Below, one piece after another: positions 43,149 to 51,945 of a DNA stretch of 64,000 bases. The stretch spans positions 1 to 64,000 of the forward strand of contig CAVYWA010000010.1 in NCBI GenBank assembly GCA_963772165.1, written 5' to 3'. Numbering within the stretch: position 1 is the first letter of the stretch; every line of letters starts with the position of its first letter. The stretch is from JAGVPT01 sp963772165. Its GTDB lineage: Bacteria > Bacteroidota > Ignavibacteria > UBA10030 > UBA8401. A model generated the notes under the pieces. That model saw only the letters and a list, made by a program, of their open reading frames with translations, was not told the DNA's origin and did no database searches. A program made the translations under genes and the position numbers.

Positions 43149-43622
43149 ATGAGAAAACTTCCAATTCGCCTCCTTGTTTCGCTTTTCTTCGTAACCAGCA
43201 TTTCTCTGCTAGCTCAGGACAAAACGGACAAATCCACATCCCACACTATGAAAGGCTATCTCGTAGACAAAATGTGCGCGATCGGAATCGCTAAGAAAGC
43301 CCCCGATGAAGCGATGGCAAAAGCGGCAAAGCATACAAAGAGCTGTGCACTCGAAGAAAGCTGTCAGGAAAGTGGTTTTGGATTAATTTCAGGGGGGATG
43401 TGGTACAAATTCGACGACAACGGAGATAAACAGGCTTTAGCCCTGTTGAAAAAAACCGAGAAGAGTAATGAAATCATGGTGGCCGTGACTGGCATACAGG
43501 ATGGGGACATCTTCAAGGTGACTTCGATAAAAGAGGTGAAATCAATTGGGTCCAAAAAAGAGATGAAAAAAATGCAACCCAAACAGGACGGGATGAAAAC
43601 GGATTCCACGAAAAAGGTTTGA
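43149..43622 (+). CDS. Small secreted protein
   Basis: 157 aa from the ATG at 43149 (TAAGGA 10 bases upstream); an ATG three codons earlier is too near the Shine-Dalgarno. Signal peptide MRKLPIRLLVSLFFVTSISL, cleaved near LLAQ. The mature protein has HTMKGYLVDKMCAIGIAKKA and HTKSCALEESCQESGFGLIS, giving three cysteines, and ends in a lysine-rich tail. The pattern resembles small periplasmic proteins of unknown function. Not recognised further. Confidence 0.7.
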   Translation: MRKLPIRLLVSLFFVTSISLLAQDKTDKSTSHTMKGYLVDKMCAIGIAKKAPDEAMAKAAKHTKSCALEESCQESGFGLISGGMWYKFDDNGDKQALALLKKTEKSNEIMVAVTGIQDGDIFKVTSIKEVKSIGSKKEMKKMQPKQDGMKTDSTKKV

Positions 43623-43680
43623 GTTTTCAACATTCCGCGCAATTCATACCGCGGGAATTTTCCAGAATACTCTTTGGATT

Positions 43681-43718
43681 AAAAGCCTCTTTGCCAAATC
43701 GGCAAAAGAGGCTTTTTT
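43681..43718 (+). terminator. Rho-independent terminator (bidirectional)
   Basis: AAAAGCCTCTTTGCC faces GGCAAAAGAGGCTTTTTT with an AAATC loop and one bulge. It lies between two convergent genes (ends 43622 and 43734) and has T-runs in both directions. Confidence 0.92.
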
Positions 43719-43733
43719 ATTCGACACAACTTC

Positions 43734-44090
43734 CTACTTCCAAAGAAAAGCAATACCGGTAATAACGAGGGAAAGCGTCACGATGGCAGGGAGAAGAAAC
43801 TTCGTAGGAATTTTTCGTTTCTTCAGTTCCTTCCGATAAATCGTCGCAATTATTATGAGAACGATTACGAGAAGAATCTTGACCCCGTACTTCGCAGGGT
43901 TGATCCATTCAATATCCAGTAAAAACAGAATCAGGCCGGTCAGAAACTGTGTGTGAGATGCTCCGACCAGGAAGGCCGCAGCTTTACTTCGAGAAGCCTC
44001 TCCGGTTTTTACGAAAAGGAGAAATACGCCGCATCCGACAACCAGAGCCATTCCGAGAATGTGAAGATACAGCAATGTGTCATGGAACAT
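43734..44090 (-). CDS. Small integral membrane protein
   Basis: 118 aa with four hydrophobic helices (TLLYLHILGMALVVGCGVFL; FLTGLILFLLDI; YGVKILLVIVLIIIATIY; FLLPAIVTLSLVITGIAFL). The N-terminal His (LHILGMAL) recalls small haem-binding or CopD/DUF-type membrane proteins, but this is weak. No family assigned. Confidence 0.65.
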   Translation of the reverse strand: MFHDTLLYLHILGMALVVGCGVFLLFVKTGEASRSKAAAFLVGASHTQFLTGLILFLLDIEWINPAKYGVKILLVIVLIIIATIYRKELKKRKIPTKFLLPAIVTLSLVITGIAFLWK

Positions 44091-44275
44091 AGAATTCCTT
44101 TCTTTTTGCCTCCATCAATGGAAAAATTATGCTGGAAATGTAACAACTTAGGCCCATATTTTCAATTAATGATGCCTCGTTTTCAGTGATTGCATTTCAA
44201 ATTGATTGCAACCGAAATTAGCGTTATCTTATCTTCATCGATTGTTGTTTTTCTTCCATAGCCAGCTAAATACCG

Positions 44276-47200
44276 ATGCTTGTACGACGTCTGAGCATGA
44301 TTCTGCTCTTGTTTGGAGTTACGTATTGTTCGGCTCAAAACACGAAGGAAAACGCAGATTTCAAGCTCGCACTGAATTTGTTCAACGATAAACTGTACGA
44401 CCTTTCGCTTGAACAATTTAAACAGTTTATTTCCACATACCCATCCAGCCCCCAAAGTATTGAATCAAAATTCTATATCGCGCTTGCAGATCGCGCGTTG
44501 AAAAAGAACGACGATGCGCGCGCGGCATTTCAGAATTTTGCTCTGACTTATCCGGAACATCCGAAAGCGCCCGATGCCTGGTGGAACATTGGCGAAATGT
44601 ACAGCGAAGGGAAGAAATTTGCCGACGCTGCTTCGGCCTTCGAGCGTATCAAAGTCTTCCAGCCAAAAAGTAAATTGGCGCCCAAGGCATTGTTGACCGC
44701 CAGCGAATACTTCGAGCGTGCCGGCGATACTGACAACGCCAAGCGATGCCTGCGCTCCCTGATAAGCGATTATCCCACCGACGAGTTTGTCACGTCTGCA
44801 CATCTCCATCTGGGAACGCTGTTCGTCAAAGAAAATAACCTGATTGCTGCACGGCAGGAATTGCTCCAGGTCACGGAGAGCGGCGCCGACAAAGAATTGA
44901 CGGCTGAAGCTTCCCTGCAATTGGCATCCGTGGCCGAGTCTACGGGCAAGCAAGAGGAAGCGGAAGAATTGTATCACTCCATTATCGACGAAAAGAAACC
45001 TGAGATCTCCGCCAAAACTCTTGCGCGAGCAAGGCTCCAACTTGCGCGATTCTACTTTTCGTCCGAAAGGCAATCGGAAGCGATTGAATATTTTGAAAAA
45101 CTGAGCGCCGACTCTCTCAAACTCCCTCAGGATATACTCCAGCAATCGCTGCTTGGCTTGGGGAAAAGTTATTATTCGACCAGAGAGTTCAAAAAGGCAG
45201 CCGATGCTTACGAGCGTTCTCTTTTTCATCCGGCAGATTCGTCTCTTGTCGTAACGGCGTTTTTTGGCGCCGGACAATCATACGATGAGTTGAAAGAGTA
45301 TCGCAAGTCGTTTTCGGCATTTTCAGCGGCGGCGGAAAACTCTGCTGCAGCGTCCGGAAAACGCTATGCGCTTCTCCGCGCTGCAACGCTGGCGATTTCG
45401 CTCAACAATTTTGAAACGGCTGTCCAATATTACAGGGAATGTCTCGACCTTTTCCCAAACGACGACGAAGCTCCCGACATCCTTTTTCGGATCGCAGACG
45501 TCCTTCGCATACGCCTCAACGAGCCGCAAAAGGCCATCGACCTTTATACCTCATTCCTTGCGCGGTACCCGCAGCATGAAAAGTGTGACGACGCAGTCTT
45601 CGCAATCGGATTATCGTACGAAGCTCTTCAAGAAACCGGTGAGGCAATGAAAACGTACACCAATCTCATGAATACGTATCCGGCAAGTCCGTTCGCGCCT
45701 GTGGCCATGGAGAGGAAGAATTTTCTCCAGAATCATGAAGCTCCCGACAAAGAGCAGACGGTGAAGCAGTTGGCGCTCCTCATCGGCGATCTCATTCTGG
45801 AGAAGGAGAAATCGGAGCTTGCCATGAGACTCGGGGATATTTATCTCAATGTTTTGCAAGATTTTCCGCAGGCGGCGCTGCAATACGAGAAAGCGGAATC
45901 GGTCGGCAAAGATTCACTGGTACGAGAGGAAGCCGCATTCAAACATACTGTGGCGTTGTACCGGCAAACCGAGGTAGATTCCTCGTCCGCCCAGACATCG
46001 GTCAATGCCCTGACGTCATTCCTGAAAAATTATCCGTCCGGTCGCTTCAGCGACGAAGCGGCGTTTAACCGGTTTCTCCTCCAAACAAAAAAAGCGAACG
46101 CAGATACGAAAGCCGGATTGGCCGAGCAATTCTTGAAAGACAGGCCCGCCTCGCGGTTCACGCCAAGAGTTCTGTTGACGTTGGGCAATGCACAAAAGGA
46201 AAAGGGACGGTTGCATGAATCGATTGAAACGTATGGGCGGATCGCAAACGGATATCCAACCCGGCCCGAATCCGACGAAGCCACGGCACAACTCGGTATT
46301 CAACTCGCTCACCTGGGCAGAAGCGATACGGCATCTGTTGTATTCAGCAATTATCTTCGGGCGTATCCGAATGGATTTTTTAGCGCAGAGGTCCTCTATG
46401 AAAACGGCATGCTTTCGGCACGCGAAGATAAACCGTTGATGGCCGCAACCTCATTTGAACAGCTTCGAACAAAATATTTCTATTCAACACGTGCCCTCGA
46501 TTGCATCGGCACCCTTGCAGAGAGCTATCAAAAAACAAATCAATTTGACAAAGCGATTGCATTGTATGTTCAGCAGCTCAACAGGCTCTCCTCTCCACTG
46601 CAGACAAATTCAAAAGGCAAACTCCAGATTGTCTTCCAGCTCGGGAAAACCTACGATGCTGCCCACGACACGGCCAACGCACGAAAAGAGTATCTCGACC
46701 TCGTCAACGAAGACGCTCATTCGGCGGATGCCTCGGAAGCATATGCCCGGCTGGCGGCATTTGAGAAGCACGACGGCAGAAACGAGGCATCCATTCAGTT
46801 CTTTGAAAAGTCCATTGCAGCCAAGCGCACAGCCGCCAACACCGCAGAACTTGCATCGCTCTATTTTGCCAATAGCGACTATCAAAAAGCGATTGACGAA
46901 TATGAGTCACTGGTCGAGTTGAAGGGTGCAGATTCATCGATGGTGCGGTCGGGGAGAATGAACGTTATTATTTCCCTCTATCGTTTGGACAAAGACAAGG
47001 AGACTGACCGTAAAATTTCGGAATTTTTGAAATTATACGGCTCCGACATGAACGACCTTGCAGAGTTTGAATTTGAGAAAGCGATGGCGTTGTACCGCGA
47101 AGAAGAACCGGACCGCGCCCTCGAAATCTTAAAGACGTTCCCGTCGAAATATGATTCCGCAGAAATACTTCCGCAGGCGTGTTTCTGGGTGGGAAAAATC

Positions 47201-47908
47201 CTCGAAACAAAAGAATTACCCGACAGTGCGTTGAAGCAGTATGATCTCGTCATGAGGACGTTCCCGCATTCCGCCATCCTCCCGAAAGTGTACCTCGCGC
47301 TCGGCAACATTTATTTTTTCAAGGAAAATTACGACGAAGCAGTGAAATATTACCGGCTCGTCGTCGACAGGCCGGAACTGTCGCCGGAGATTCTCCCCTT
47401 TGCAATGAGCAACCTTATCGAGACCTACAAAGAGCTGGCGTTATATGACGGCGCTCTTGAGCTCACGCGAAGCTTCATTGAAAAGTACCCGAACGACGAG
47501 TCGATACTGGACAAGAAAGTCGATCTCGGTGTGTTATATCAAAAGCTCGGGTATTACGACCAGGCGATCGTTCAGCTCCAGGCATTGCTTGAAACGACGA
47601 ACAAAGACTTCGAATCGGAAATCCGGTACTATCTCGGCGAATCATACTTCGACAAAGGCGAATACCAGCAGGCTATCCTCGAATTCCTCAAGGTTCCGTA
47701 CCTCATCACCAAGAAGACGAAAATTGATTGGACGCCGAATTCATATTACATGTCGGCCCAGTCGTACGAAAAAATGGGGAAATTCGACCAGGCGCTGAAC
47801 ATGTACCAGCAGATCATCGACAAGCCGGGCATCGACCCGGCGTTTAAGACGGCCGCCCAAAAAGAAATCAACCGAGTGAAGAGCGCGGTCAAGAAAGAAT
47901 CTGATTAA
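44276..47908 (+). CDS. Very long exported TPR protein
   Basis: 1210 aa. A signal peptide (MILLLFGVTYCSAQ) precedes at least 25 TPR-like units that run nearly to the C-terminus, many of the form YPxSxxAPxAxxxxGxxY. Its first unit (ADFKLALNLFNDKLYDLSLE) resembles that of the 1014-aa protein at 17959-21003, so the two may be paralogues. No catalytic domain is visible. Predicted periplasmic scaffold. No Shine-Dalgarno is obvious; the ATG at 44276 or 44297 could be the start. Confidence 0.82.
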   Translation: MLVRRLSMILLLFGVTYCSAQNTKENADFKLALNLFNDKLYDLSLEQFKQFISTYPSSPQSIESKFYIALADRALKKNDDARAAFQNFALTYPEHPKAPDAWWNIGEMYSEGKKFADAASAFERIKVFQPKSKLAPKALLTASEYFERAGDTDNAKRCLRSLISDYPTDEFVTSAHLHLGTLFVKENNLIAARQELLQVTESGADKELTAEASLQLASVAESTGKQEEAEELYHSIIDEKKPEISAKTLARARLQLARFYFSSERQSEAIEYFEKLSADSLKLPQDILQQSLLGLGKSYYSTREFKKAADAYERSLFHPADSSLVVTAFFGAGQSYDELKEYRKSFSAFSAAAENSAAASGKRYALLRAATLAISLNNFETAVQYYRECLDLFPNDDEAPDILFRIADVLRIRLNEPQKAIDLYTSFLARYPQHEKCDDAVFAIGLSYEALQETGEAMKTYTNLMNTYPASPFAPVAMERKNFLQNHEAPDKEQTVKQLALLIGDLILEKEKSELAMRLGDIYLNVLQDFPQAALQYEKAESVGKDSLVREEAAFKHTVALYRQTEVDSSSAQTSVNALTSFLKNYPSGRFSDEAAFNRFLLQTKKANADTKAGLAEQFLKDRPASRFTPRVLLTLGNAQKEKGRLHESIETYGRIANGYPTRPESDEATAQLGIQLAHLGRSDTASVVFSNYLRAYPNGFFSAEVLYENGMLSAREDKPLMAATSFEQLRTKYFYSTRALDCIGTLAESYQKTNQFDKAIALYVQQLNRLSSPLQTNSKGKLQIVFQLGKTYDAAHDTANARKEYLDLVNEDAHSADASEAYARLAAFEKHDGRNEASIQFFEKSIAAKRTAANTAELASLYFANSDYQKAIDEYESLVELKGADSSMVRSGRMNVIISLYRLDKDKETDRKISEFLKLYGSDMNDLAEFEFEKAMALYREEEPDRALEILKTFPSKYDSAEILPQACFWVGKILETKELPDSALKQYDLVMRTFPHSAILPKVYLALGNIYFFKENYDEAVKYYRLVVDRPELSPEILPFAMSNLIETYKELALYDGALELTRSFIEKYPNDESILDKKVDLGVLYQKLGYYDQAIVQLQALLETTNKDFESEIRYYLGESYFDKGEYQQAILEFLKVPYLITKKTKIDWTPNSYYMSAQSYEKMGKFDQALNMYQQIIDKPGIDPAFKTAAQKEINRVKSAVKKESD

Positions 47909-48019
47909 CGCATGTTATGCAAAATGAAGTTTTCTTTAAGAAGTCTTTGCGCCTCCGTACCTTGGCGGATAGCCTTTCATCCCAGCGCACCATGAGTGAC
48001 TAATACAATCAGGACCGGT

Positions 48020-49177
48020 ATGTTTGAAAAAGAGACTGAACAACTTATCGCGACGGTCCGTCAGGCAACGATCGGCGAAACCAAAGCCATCGGCTTGAGG
48101 GAGATTTTCGAATCGAATATCCTTTCAAACGTGAAGGTGTTTTTCCGTGCTGAAGTTGAGTGGATGCTCGAGACGGAGCGAAAACCGGAACCGCGACCGT
48201 CGAAATTCAACTATAATCTCCCCGAGATTGCAATGCTGCGCGAACAAACCAACGCGCTGCTCATCCACAATTTTATTTTTTCAAAAGCTGATTTCGAAGC
48301 AACGCTGGATAAATGCGTCCACTTTTTGCTGAATTATCTCTGCCGTCCCCAGTGGACGTTGAACAGTTTTCTTTTTGAGGAGTCGGCACGGGCTTCGACG
48401 CAGCAAATCCTGTTGAAGCTCCGATATTGCAGGGACTATGCATACTTCCCGGATATCCTCCGCAGCTATCTTCAACAACGCGGCGTTGGAGAGATGACGC
48501 TGGAGGAAGGAAAAAACCTTATCGCACGAATCGATGCCGAGGTTGTGAAAAACCATTCGAGTATAGAACTCGCCAAGATAACGCTGCCGTTGTTCGATTT
48601 TGTTGCGTATGCGCGGGCACACAACATGAGCGCCACCGCCAAAACAGTTCCGGCCCGGGCATTGATGTACTTTTTCGAAGACAAAAAAATTGGAGCGATG
48701 CACGAGCGGCTATCGCGCGAGCGTGAAGTGAACAATGTCAAAGAATTGAGCTACGGTCAGCTCGTCAACCTTCTCGAAAAAGTCCGGAGCGGCGACGAGC
48801 ACGCTCACGTTTTTGATGAACATGCCGAACCCCTGCCGGCACTTGACGATATTTCTCTCGATATGCCATCGCTCTCCCAGATAGTACAGGAAGAGGAAAT
48901 GACCACCCCGAAACCGTCAGAACCGCCGAAACCCACCCCTCCTCTTTTTTCGCTCGAAGAAGAACGCACCATCATCAAACATGTCTTCCACCAGAACGAA
49001 GAGCAATTCCAAGCTGCGGTAAAAGAAGCGCTGGCCGCTGCAACATGGGAAGACGCGGCGCTTTCGATCGACCATTTCTTTCTGATGAACGATGTGGAAG
49101 CGTTCTCAAAAGAAGCAATCCTTTTTACAAATAGAGTGCAAAGCAGATTTAGCGAAGGAGTAAAGAATAAATCCTAA
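48020..49177 (+). CDS. Hypothetical protein, mostly helical
   Basis: 385 aa from the ATG at 48020 (AGGA 8 bases upstream). No signal peptide or membrane helix. N-terminal helical domain (about 1-270), an acidic proline-rich linker (KPSEPPKPTPP, about 305-315), and a C-terminal helical segment (FSLEEERTIIKHVFHQNEEQ). Not recognised. Its last codons and stop (TAA, 49175-49177) lie inside the left inverted-repeat arm of the four-helix-bundle cassette, so its natural C-terminus may have been altered. Confidence 0.7.
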   Translation: MFEKETEQLIATVRQATIGETKAIGLREIFESNILSNVKVFFRAEVEWMLETERKPEPRPSKFNYNLPEIAMLREQTNALLIHNFIFSKADFEATLDKCVHFLLNYLCRPQWTLNSFLFEESARASTQQILLKLRYCRDYAYFPDILRSYLQQRGVGEMTLEEGKNLIARIDAEVVKNHSSIELAKITLPLFDFVAYARAHNMSATAKTVPARALMYFFEDKKIGAMHERLSREREVNNVKELSYGQLVNLLEKVRSGDEHAHVFDEHAEPLPALDDISLDMPSLSQIVQEEEMTTPKPSEPPKPTPPLFSLEEERTIIKHVFHQNEEQFQAAVKEALAAATWEDAALSIDHFFLMNDVEAFSKEAILFTNRVQSRFSEGVKNKS

Positions 49178-49206
49178 ACTCTAATGTCTAAATCCTCATT
49201 CTTTAC
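49160..49206. repeat. Left inverted-repeat arm of the cassette
   Basis: The 28-bp arm at 49169-49196 consists of AATCCTA / AACTCTA / ATGTCTA / AATCCTC-type 7-mers. It is itself bordered by a 9-bp inverted repeat, GTAAAGAAT (49160-49168) and ATTCTTTAC (49198-49206). It matches the reverse complement of 49597-49624 at 27 of 28 positions. Confidence 0.85.
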
Positions 49207-49216
49207 GGGGGGGCGG

Positions 49217-49579
49217 ATGAAAAAATACGATTTGGAAGATCGGACGTTAGGGTTTGCAAAAGAGGTCATTCGTTTGGTCAACAAGGTATCAAAAACACTA
49301 CCGAACGTGGAAATCGCAAGACAGCTTGTTCGCCCATCGGGGTCCGTGGGCGCCAATGACATAGAAGCAAATGAATCTCTCGGAGAAAAAGATTTTGCAA
49401 TGAGAATTAAGATATGTCGAAAAGAAGTCAAGGAGAGCCGCTATTGGCTTCAACTTCTCGAAAGCACTCCGGATTTAAGTGACAGCCAAGCTCATCTCAT
49501 TCAGGAATCTACAGAGCTAATGAAAATATTTGGAGCGATTTTAGAAAAAATAAAACAAAGGCAGCAACCAAATGAGTAA
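49217..49579 (+). CDS. Four-helix-bundle protein (23S rRNA intervening-sequence protein type)
   Basis: 120 aa from the ATG at 49217 (MKKYDLEDRTLGFAKEVIRL); the ATG at 49184 lies within the repeat arm and would add a non-family tail. Family signature: RQLVRPSGSVGANDIEANES followed by DFAMRIKICRKEVKESRYWL. These small proteins were first seen inside rRNA intervening sequences and are scattered in many genomes; the related Avd protein helps diversity-generating retroelements. No reverse transcriptase is near. The gene is bracketed by a near-perfect 28-bp inverted repeat. Confidence 0.9.
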   Translation: MKKYDLEDRTLGFAKEVIRLVNKVSKTLPNVEIARQLVRPSGSVGANDIEANESLGEKDFAMRIKICRKEVKESRYWLQLLESTPDLSDSQAHLIQESTELMKIFGAILEKIKQRQQPNE

Positions 49580-49596
49580 TCTGTCTTTGTGATTTT

Positions 49597-49624
49597 AGGA
49601 TTTAGACATTAGAATTTAGGATTT
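49597..49624. repeat. Right inverted-repeat arm of the cassette
   Basis: 28 bp of GGATTTA / GACATTA / GAATTTA / GGATTTT-type 7-mers, the reverse complement of 49169-49196 with one mismatch. It ends eight bases before the obgE start codon. Confidence 0.85.
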
Positions 49625-49632
49625 TAACATTT

Positions 49633-50622
49633 ATGTTTATCGATTCGGCAAAAATTTTTGTTCGATCCGGCAGCGGGGGCAACGGCATTATTCATTGGCG
49701 TCGCGAAAAATACGTCCCGAAAGGCGGCCCTGACGGGGGAAACGGCGGCAAAGGAGGCAATGTCATTATCCGGGCAGAGAAGCAACTTACGACACTTCTC
49801 GATTTCCGTTACAAGCGGCGATACATTGCACAAAACGGCAATCCGGGAGAAGGTTCAAATATGGAGGGACGATCAGCCCAGGATATTTTGATAAAGGTTC
49901 CGTGCGGAACGATCGTGAAAAACAGTATCACCGGCGATCTCATCGGCGACTTGGTCGACCACGGCACTGAAATTGTCGTTGCCAAAGGAGGACGCGGCGG
50001 AAAAGGAAATTCAGAATTCGCGACGTCGACCAACCAGGCACCGCGCATCTGTACTCCGGGCGAAGAAGGAAAAGAATTTAATCTTGATCTGGAGCTGAAA
50101 CTTCTTGCAGATGTCGGATTGGTAGGGTTTCCGAATGCCGGAAAGTCGACTCTGATCTCTAAAATTTCGGCGGCAAAGCCGAAGATCGCCGATTACCCTT
50201 TCACAACGCTTGTGCCGAACCTTGGGATGGTCTATTTTCAGGAAGGAAAAAGTTTTGTTGTCGCGGATATTCCGGGCCTCATCAAAGGCGCGCACGAAGG
50301 CAAAGGACTTGGAACGCAATTTCTCCGGCACATCGAACGAACAAAAGTGCTCGTGTATCTGGTTGAATGTACCAGCCCTGACCCGAAAAAAGATTTCGCG
50401 ACATTAGCGGGCGAACTGAAATCGTTCAACAAAGACTTACCGAAGAAGCCGACGCTTGTGGCGTTTACCAAGCTCGACATCGCCGACACAGCACTCCGCA
50501 AAGCTCTCAGAAAAATCAAGTTCCGCAAAGGAATTTCCGTGCATTTGATTTCTGCCGTAACAGGCGAAGGACTCGACGGACTGGTTGCCGCCATGTGGAA
50601 AGCACTGGAAAAGAAGAAGTAA
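49633..50622 (+). CDS. obgE: Obg-family GTPase
   Basis: 329 aa. Essential ribosome-assembly and stress GTPase. The glycine-rich Obg fold occupies residues 1-158 (GGNGIIHWRREKYVPKGGPD, GGRGGKGN). The G domain has the P-loop GFPNAGKST (165-173), switch DYPFTTL, DIPGLIKGAHEGKGLG and FTKLD. The C-terminal OCT domain is absent, which is common. No Shine-Dalgarno is visible, because the repeat arm occupies the place where one would lie. Confidence 0.96.
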   Translation: MFIDSAKIFVRSGSGGNGIIHWRREKYVPKGGPDGGNGGKGGNVIIRAEKQLTTLLDFRYKRRYIAQNGNPGEGSNMEGRSAQDILIKVPCGTIVKNSITGDLIGDLVDHGTEIVVAKGGRGGKGNSEFATSTNQAPRICTPGEEGKEFNLDLELKLLADVGLVGFPNAGKSTLISKISAAKPKIADYPFTTLVPNLGMVYFQEGKSFVVADIPGLIKGAHEGKGLGTQFLRHIERTKVLVYLVECTSPDPKKDFATLAGELKSFNKDLPKKPTLVAFTKLDIADTALRKALRKIKFRKGISVHLISAVTGEGLDGLVAAMWKALEKKK

Positions 50623-50652
50623 TTGTTTGCGAAGGTCGTTTTTGGGGGGGGA

Positions 50653-50792
50653 AAAGTCATTGCGAGTCCTCGCCGAGTCGAGTCTTCGACCGATGTTCCT
50701 TATCGGGCCGAAGTCCCGAAGGGATCCCGTACAGCGGGACAATCCCCCCGTTAAATAAAGGATTGCTTCGCTCCGATCCTCGCAATGACTTT
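50653..50792. mobile_element. Interspersed palindromic element with 14-bp terminal inverted repeats
   Basis: A 140-bp element bounded by a perfect inverted repeat, AAAGTCATTGCGAG (50653-50666) and CTCGCAATGACTTT (50779-50792), with inner hairpins (TCCCG/CGGGA near 50727). It also holds GGATTGCTTCG near the right end. Elements with GTCATTGCGAG ends and GCAATC motifs are known to me as abundant non-coding repeats in many phyla. No coding potential. Confidence 0.75.
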
Positions 50793-50866
50793 ATTCTTCA
50801 AAAGATTCCATACCCTGAAGCGCAGCACATTGAAATTCACTCCGTTTCTTTGTAGATTCATCCTCA

Positions 50867-51919
50867 ATGAAATCAACCAAACGCGATTCGGACTTCACGG
50901 CGCCGGAACGGCTTGATAATGAGACCGAGTTCGATCATGCACTCCGTCCCTCGGCTTTTCGTGAATTCGTCGGACAGAAAAACATTGTCGATAATCTGAA
51001 GATTTTCATCGCTGCGGCGAAGCAACGGAACGAATCGCTTGACCACGTGCTTCTCACCGGTCCCCCGGGGCTGGGAAAAACCACGCTCGCCTACATCATC
51101 GCCAATGAAATGGCTGCGGATATTAAAATTACGTCCGGGCCGGTTCTTAATAAGCCCGCTGACCTCGCCGGCGTATTGACGAATCTCCAGGAAGGCGATG
51201 TCCTCTTCATCGACGAAATCCACAGGCTCAATTCTGTTGTGGAGGAATATTTGTACTCGGCGATGGAAGAATTCCGCCTGGACATCATTATTGATGCGGG
51301 GCCAAGCGCCCGCAGCATCCAGCTCTCTCTTCCGAAATTTACCCTCGTCGGTGCAACAACGCGTGCAGGCCTTCTGACAGCGCCGCTTCGTGCACGATTC
51401 GGTGTTACAAACAGACTCGACTATTATTTGCCCGACCAGCTCTCTACGATTATCAAACGCTCCGCTGACATCCTAAAAATTGAGACCGAAGAAGGGGGCG
51501 TTGCAGAAATTGCCAAGCGATCGCGCGGAACACCCCGCATCGCCAACCGCCTGCTGAGGAGGTGCCGGGATTTTGCGGCGGCCGACAAAAGGCTTGCTCA
51601 CTATCATAACATCGTCACCAAGGAAGTCTCCGAACACTCGCTTCGCGCCCTGGAAGTGGACGACCTCGGCCTCGACGAGATGGACAAACGCATTCTGCGG
51701 ACCATTATCGAGAAATACGACGGCGGTCCGGTGGGTGTGAGTTCCCTTGCTGTCGCCGTCGGCGAAGAACCGGGAACTATTGAAGAAGTGTACGAGCCGT
51801 TCCTGATCCAGGAAGGGTTCATTAAAAGAACACCGCGCGGGAGAGAAGCGACCGCGATCGCGTATAAACATTTTGGCATAACGAGAAAAAAAATCGTCCA
51901 GGAAAATCTCGGTTTATGA
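50867..51919 (+). CDS. ruvB: Holliday junction branch-migration ATPase RuvB
   Basis: 350 aa AAA+ motor. Walker A GPPGLGKTT (65-73), Walker B VLFIDEIHRL, sensor TLVGATTRAGLLTAPLRARF, and the C-terminal winged helix with DGGPVGVSSLAVAVGEEPGT. The start MKSTKRDSDF gives a family-like N-terminus. ruvA and ruvC are not adjacent. Its stop overlaps an upstream ATG of the next frame, although that gene more likely begins at 51946. Confidence 0.97.
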   Translation: MKSTKRDSDFTAPERLDNETEFDHALRPSAFREFVGQKNIVDNLKIFIAAAKQRNESLDHVLLTGPPGLGKTTLAYIIANEMAADIKITSGPVLNKPADLAGVLTNLQEGDVLFIDEIHRLNSVVEEYLYSAMEEFRLDIIIDAGPSARSIQLSLPKFTLVGATTRAGLLTAPLRARFGVTNRLDYYLPDQLSTIIKRSADILKIETEEGGVAEIAKRSRGTPRIANRLLRRCRDFAAADKRLAHYHNIVTKEVSEHSLRALEVDDLGLDEMDKRILRTIIEKYDGGPVGVSSLAVAVGEEPGTIEEVYEPFLIQEGFIKRTPRGREATAIAYKHFGITRKKIVQENLGL

Positions 51920-51945
51920 ACCAACCAATGCGTAAGGGTGGCGTT

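Noticed and set aside
47920..47990. Heptamer array with CTTTGCG/CCTTGGCG words before the 385-aa gene
   Set aside because: Only two or three imperfect units can be phased, which is too few to separate from chance.
49184..49216. Upstream ATG for the four-helix-bundle protein
   Set aside because: It lies in the repeat arm and adds a tail not seen in the family; the ATG at 49217 gives the family N-terminus.
49160..49624. Insertion sequence with transposase or a diversity-generating retroelement
   Set aside because: No transposase, reverse transcriptase or template/variable repeat is present; only the four-helix-bundle gene lies between the arms.
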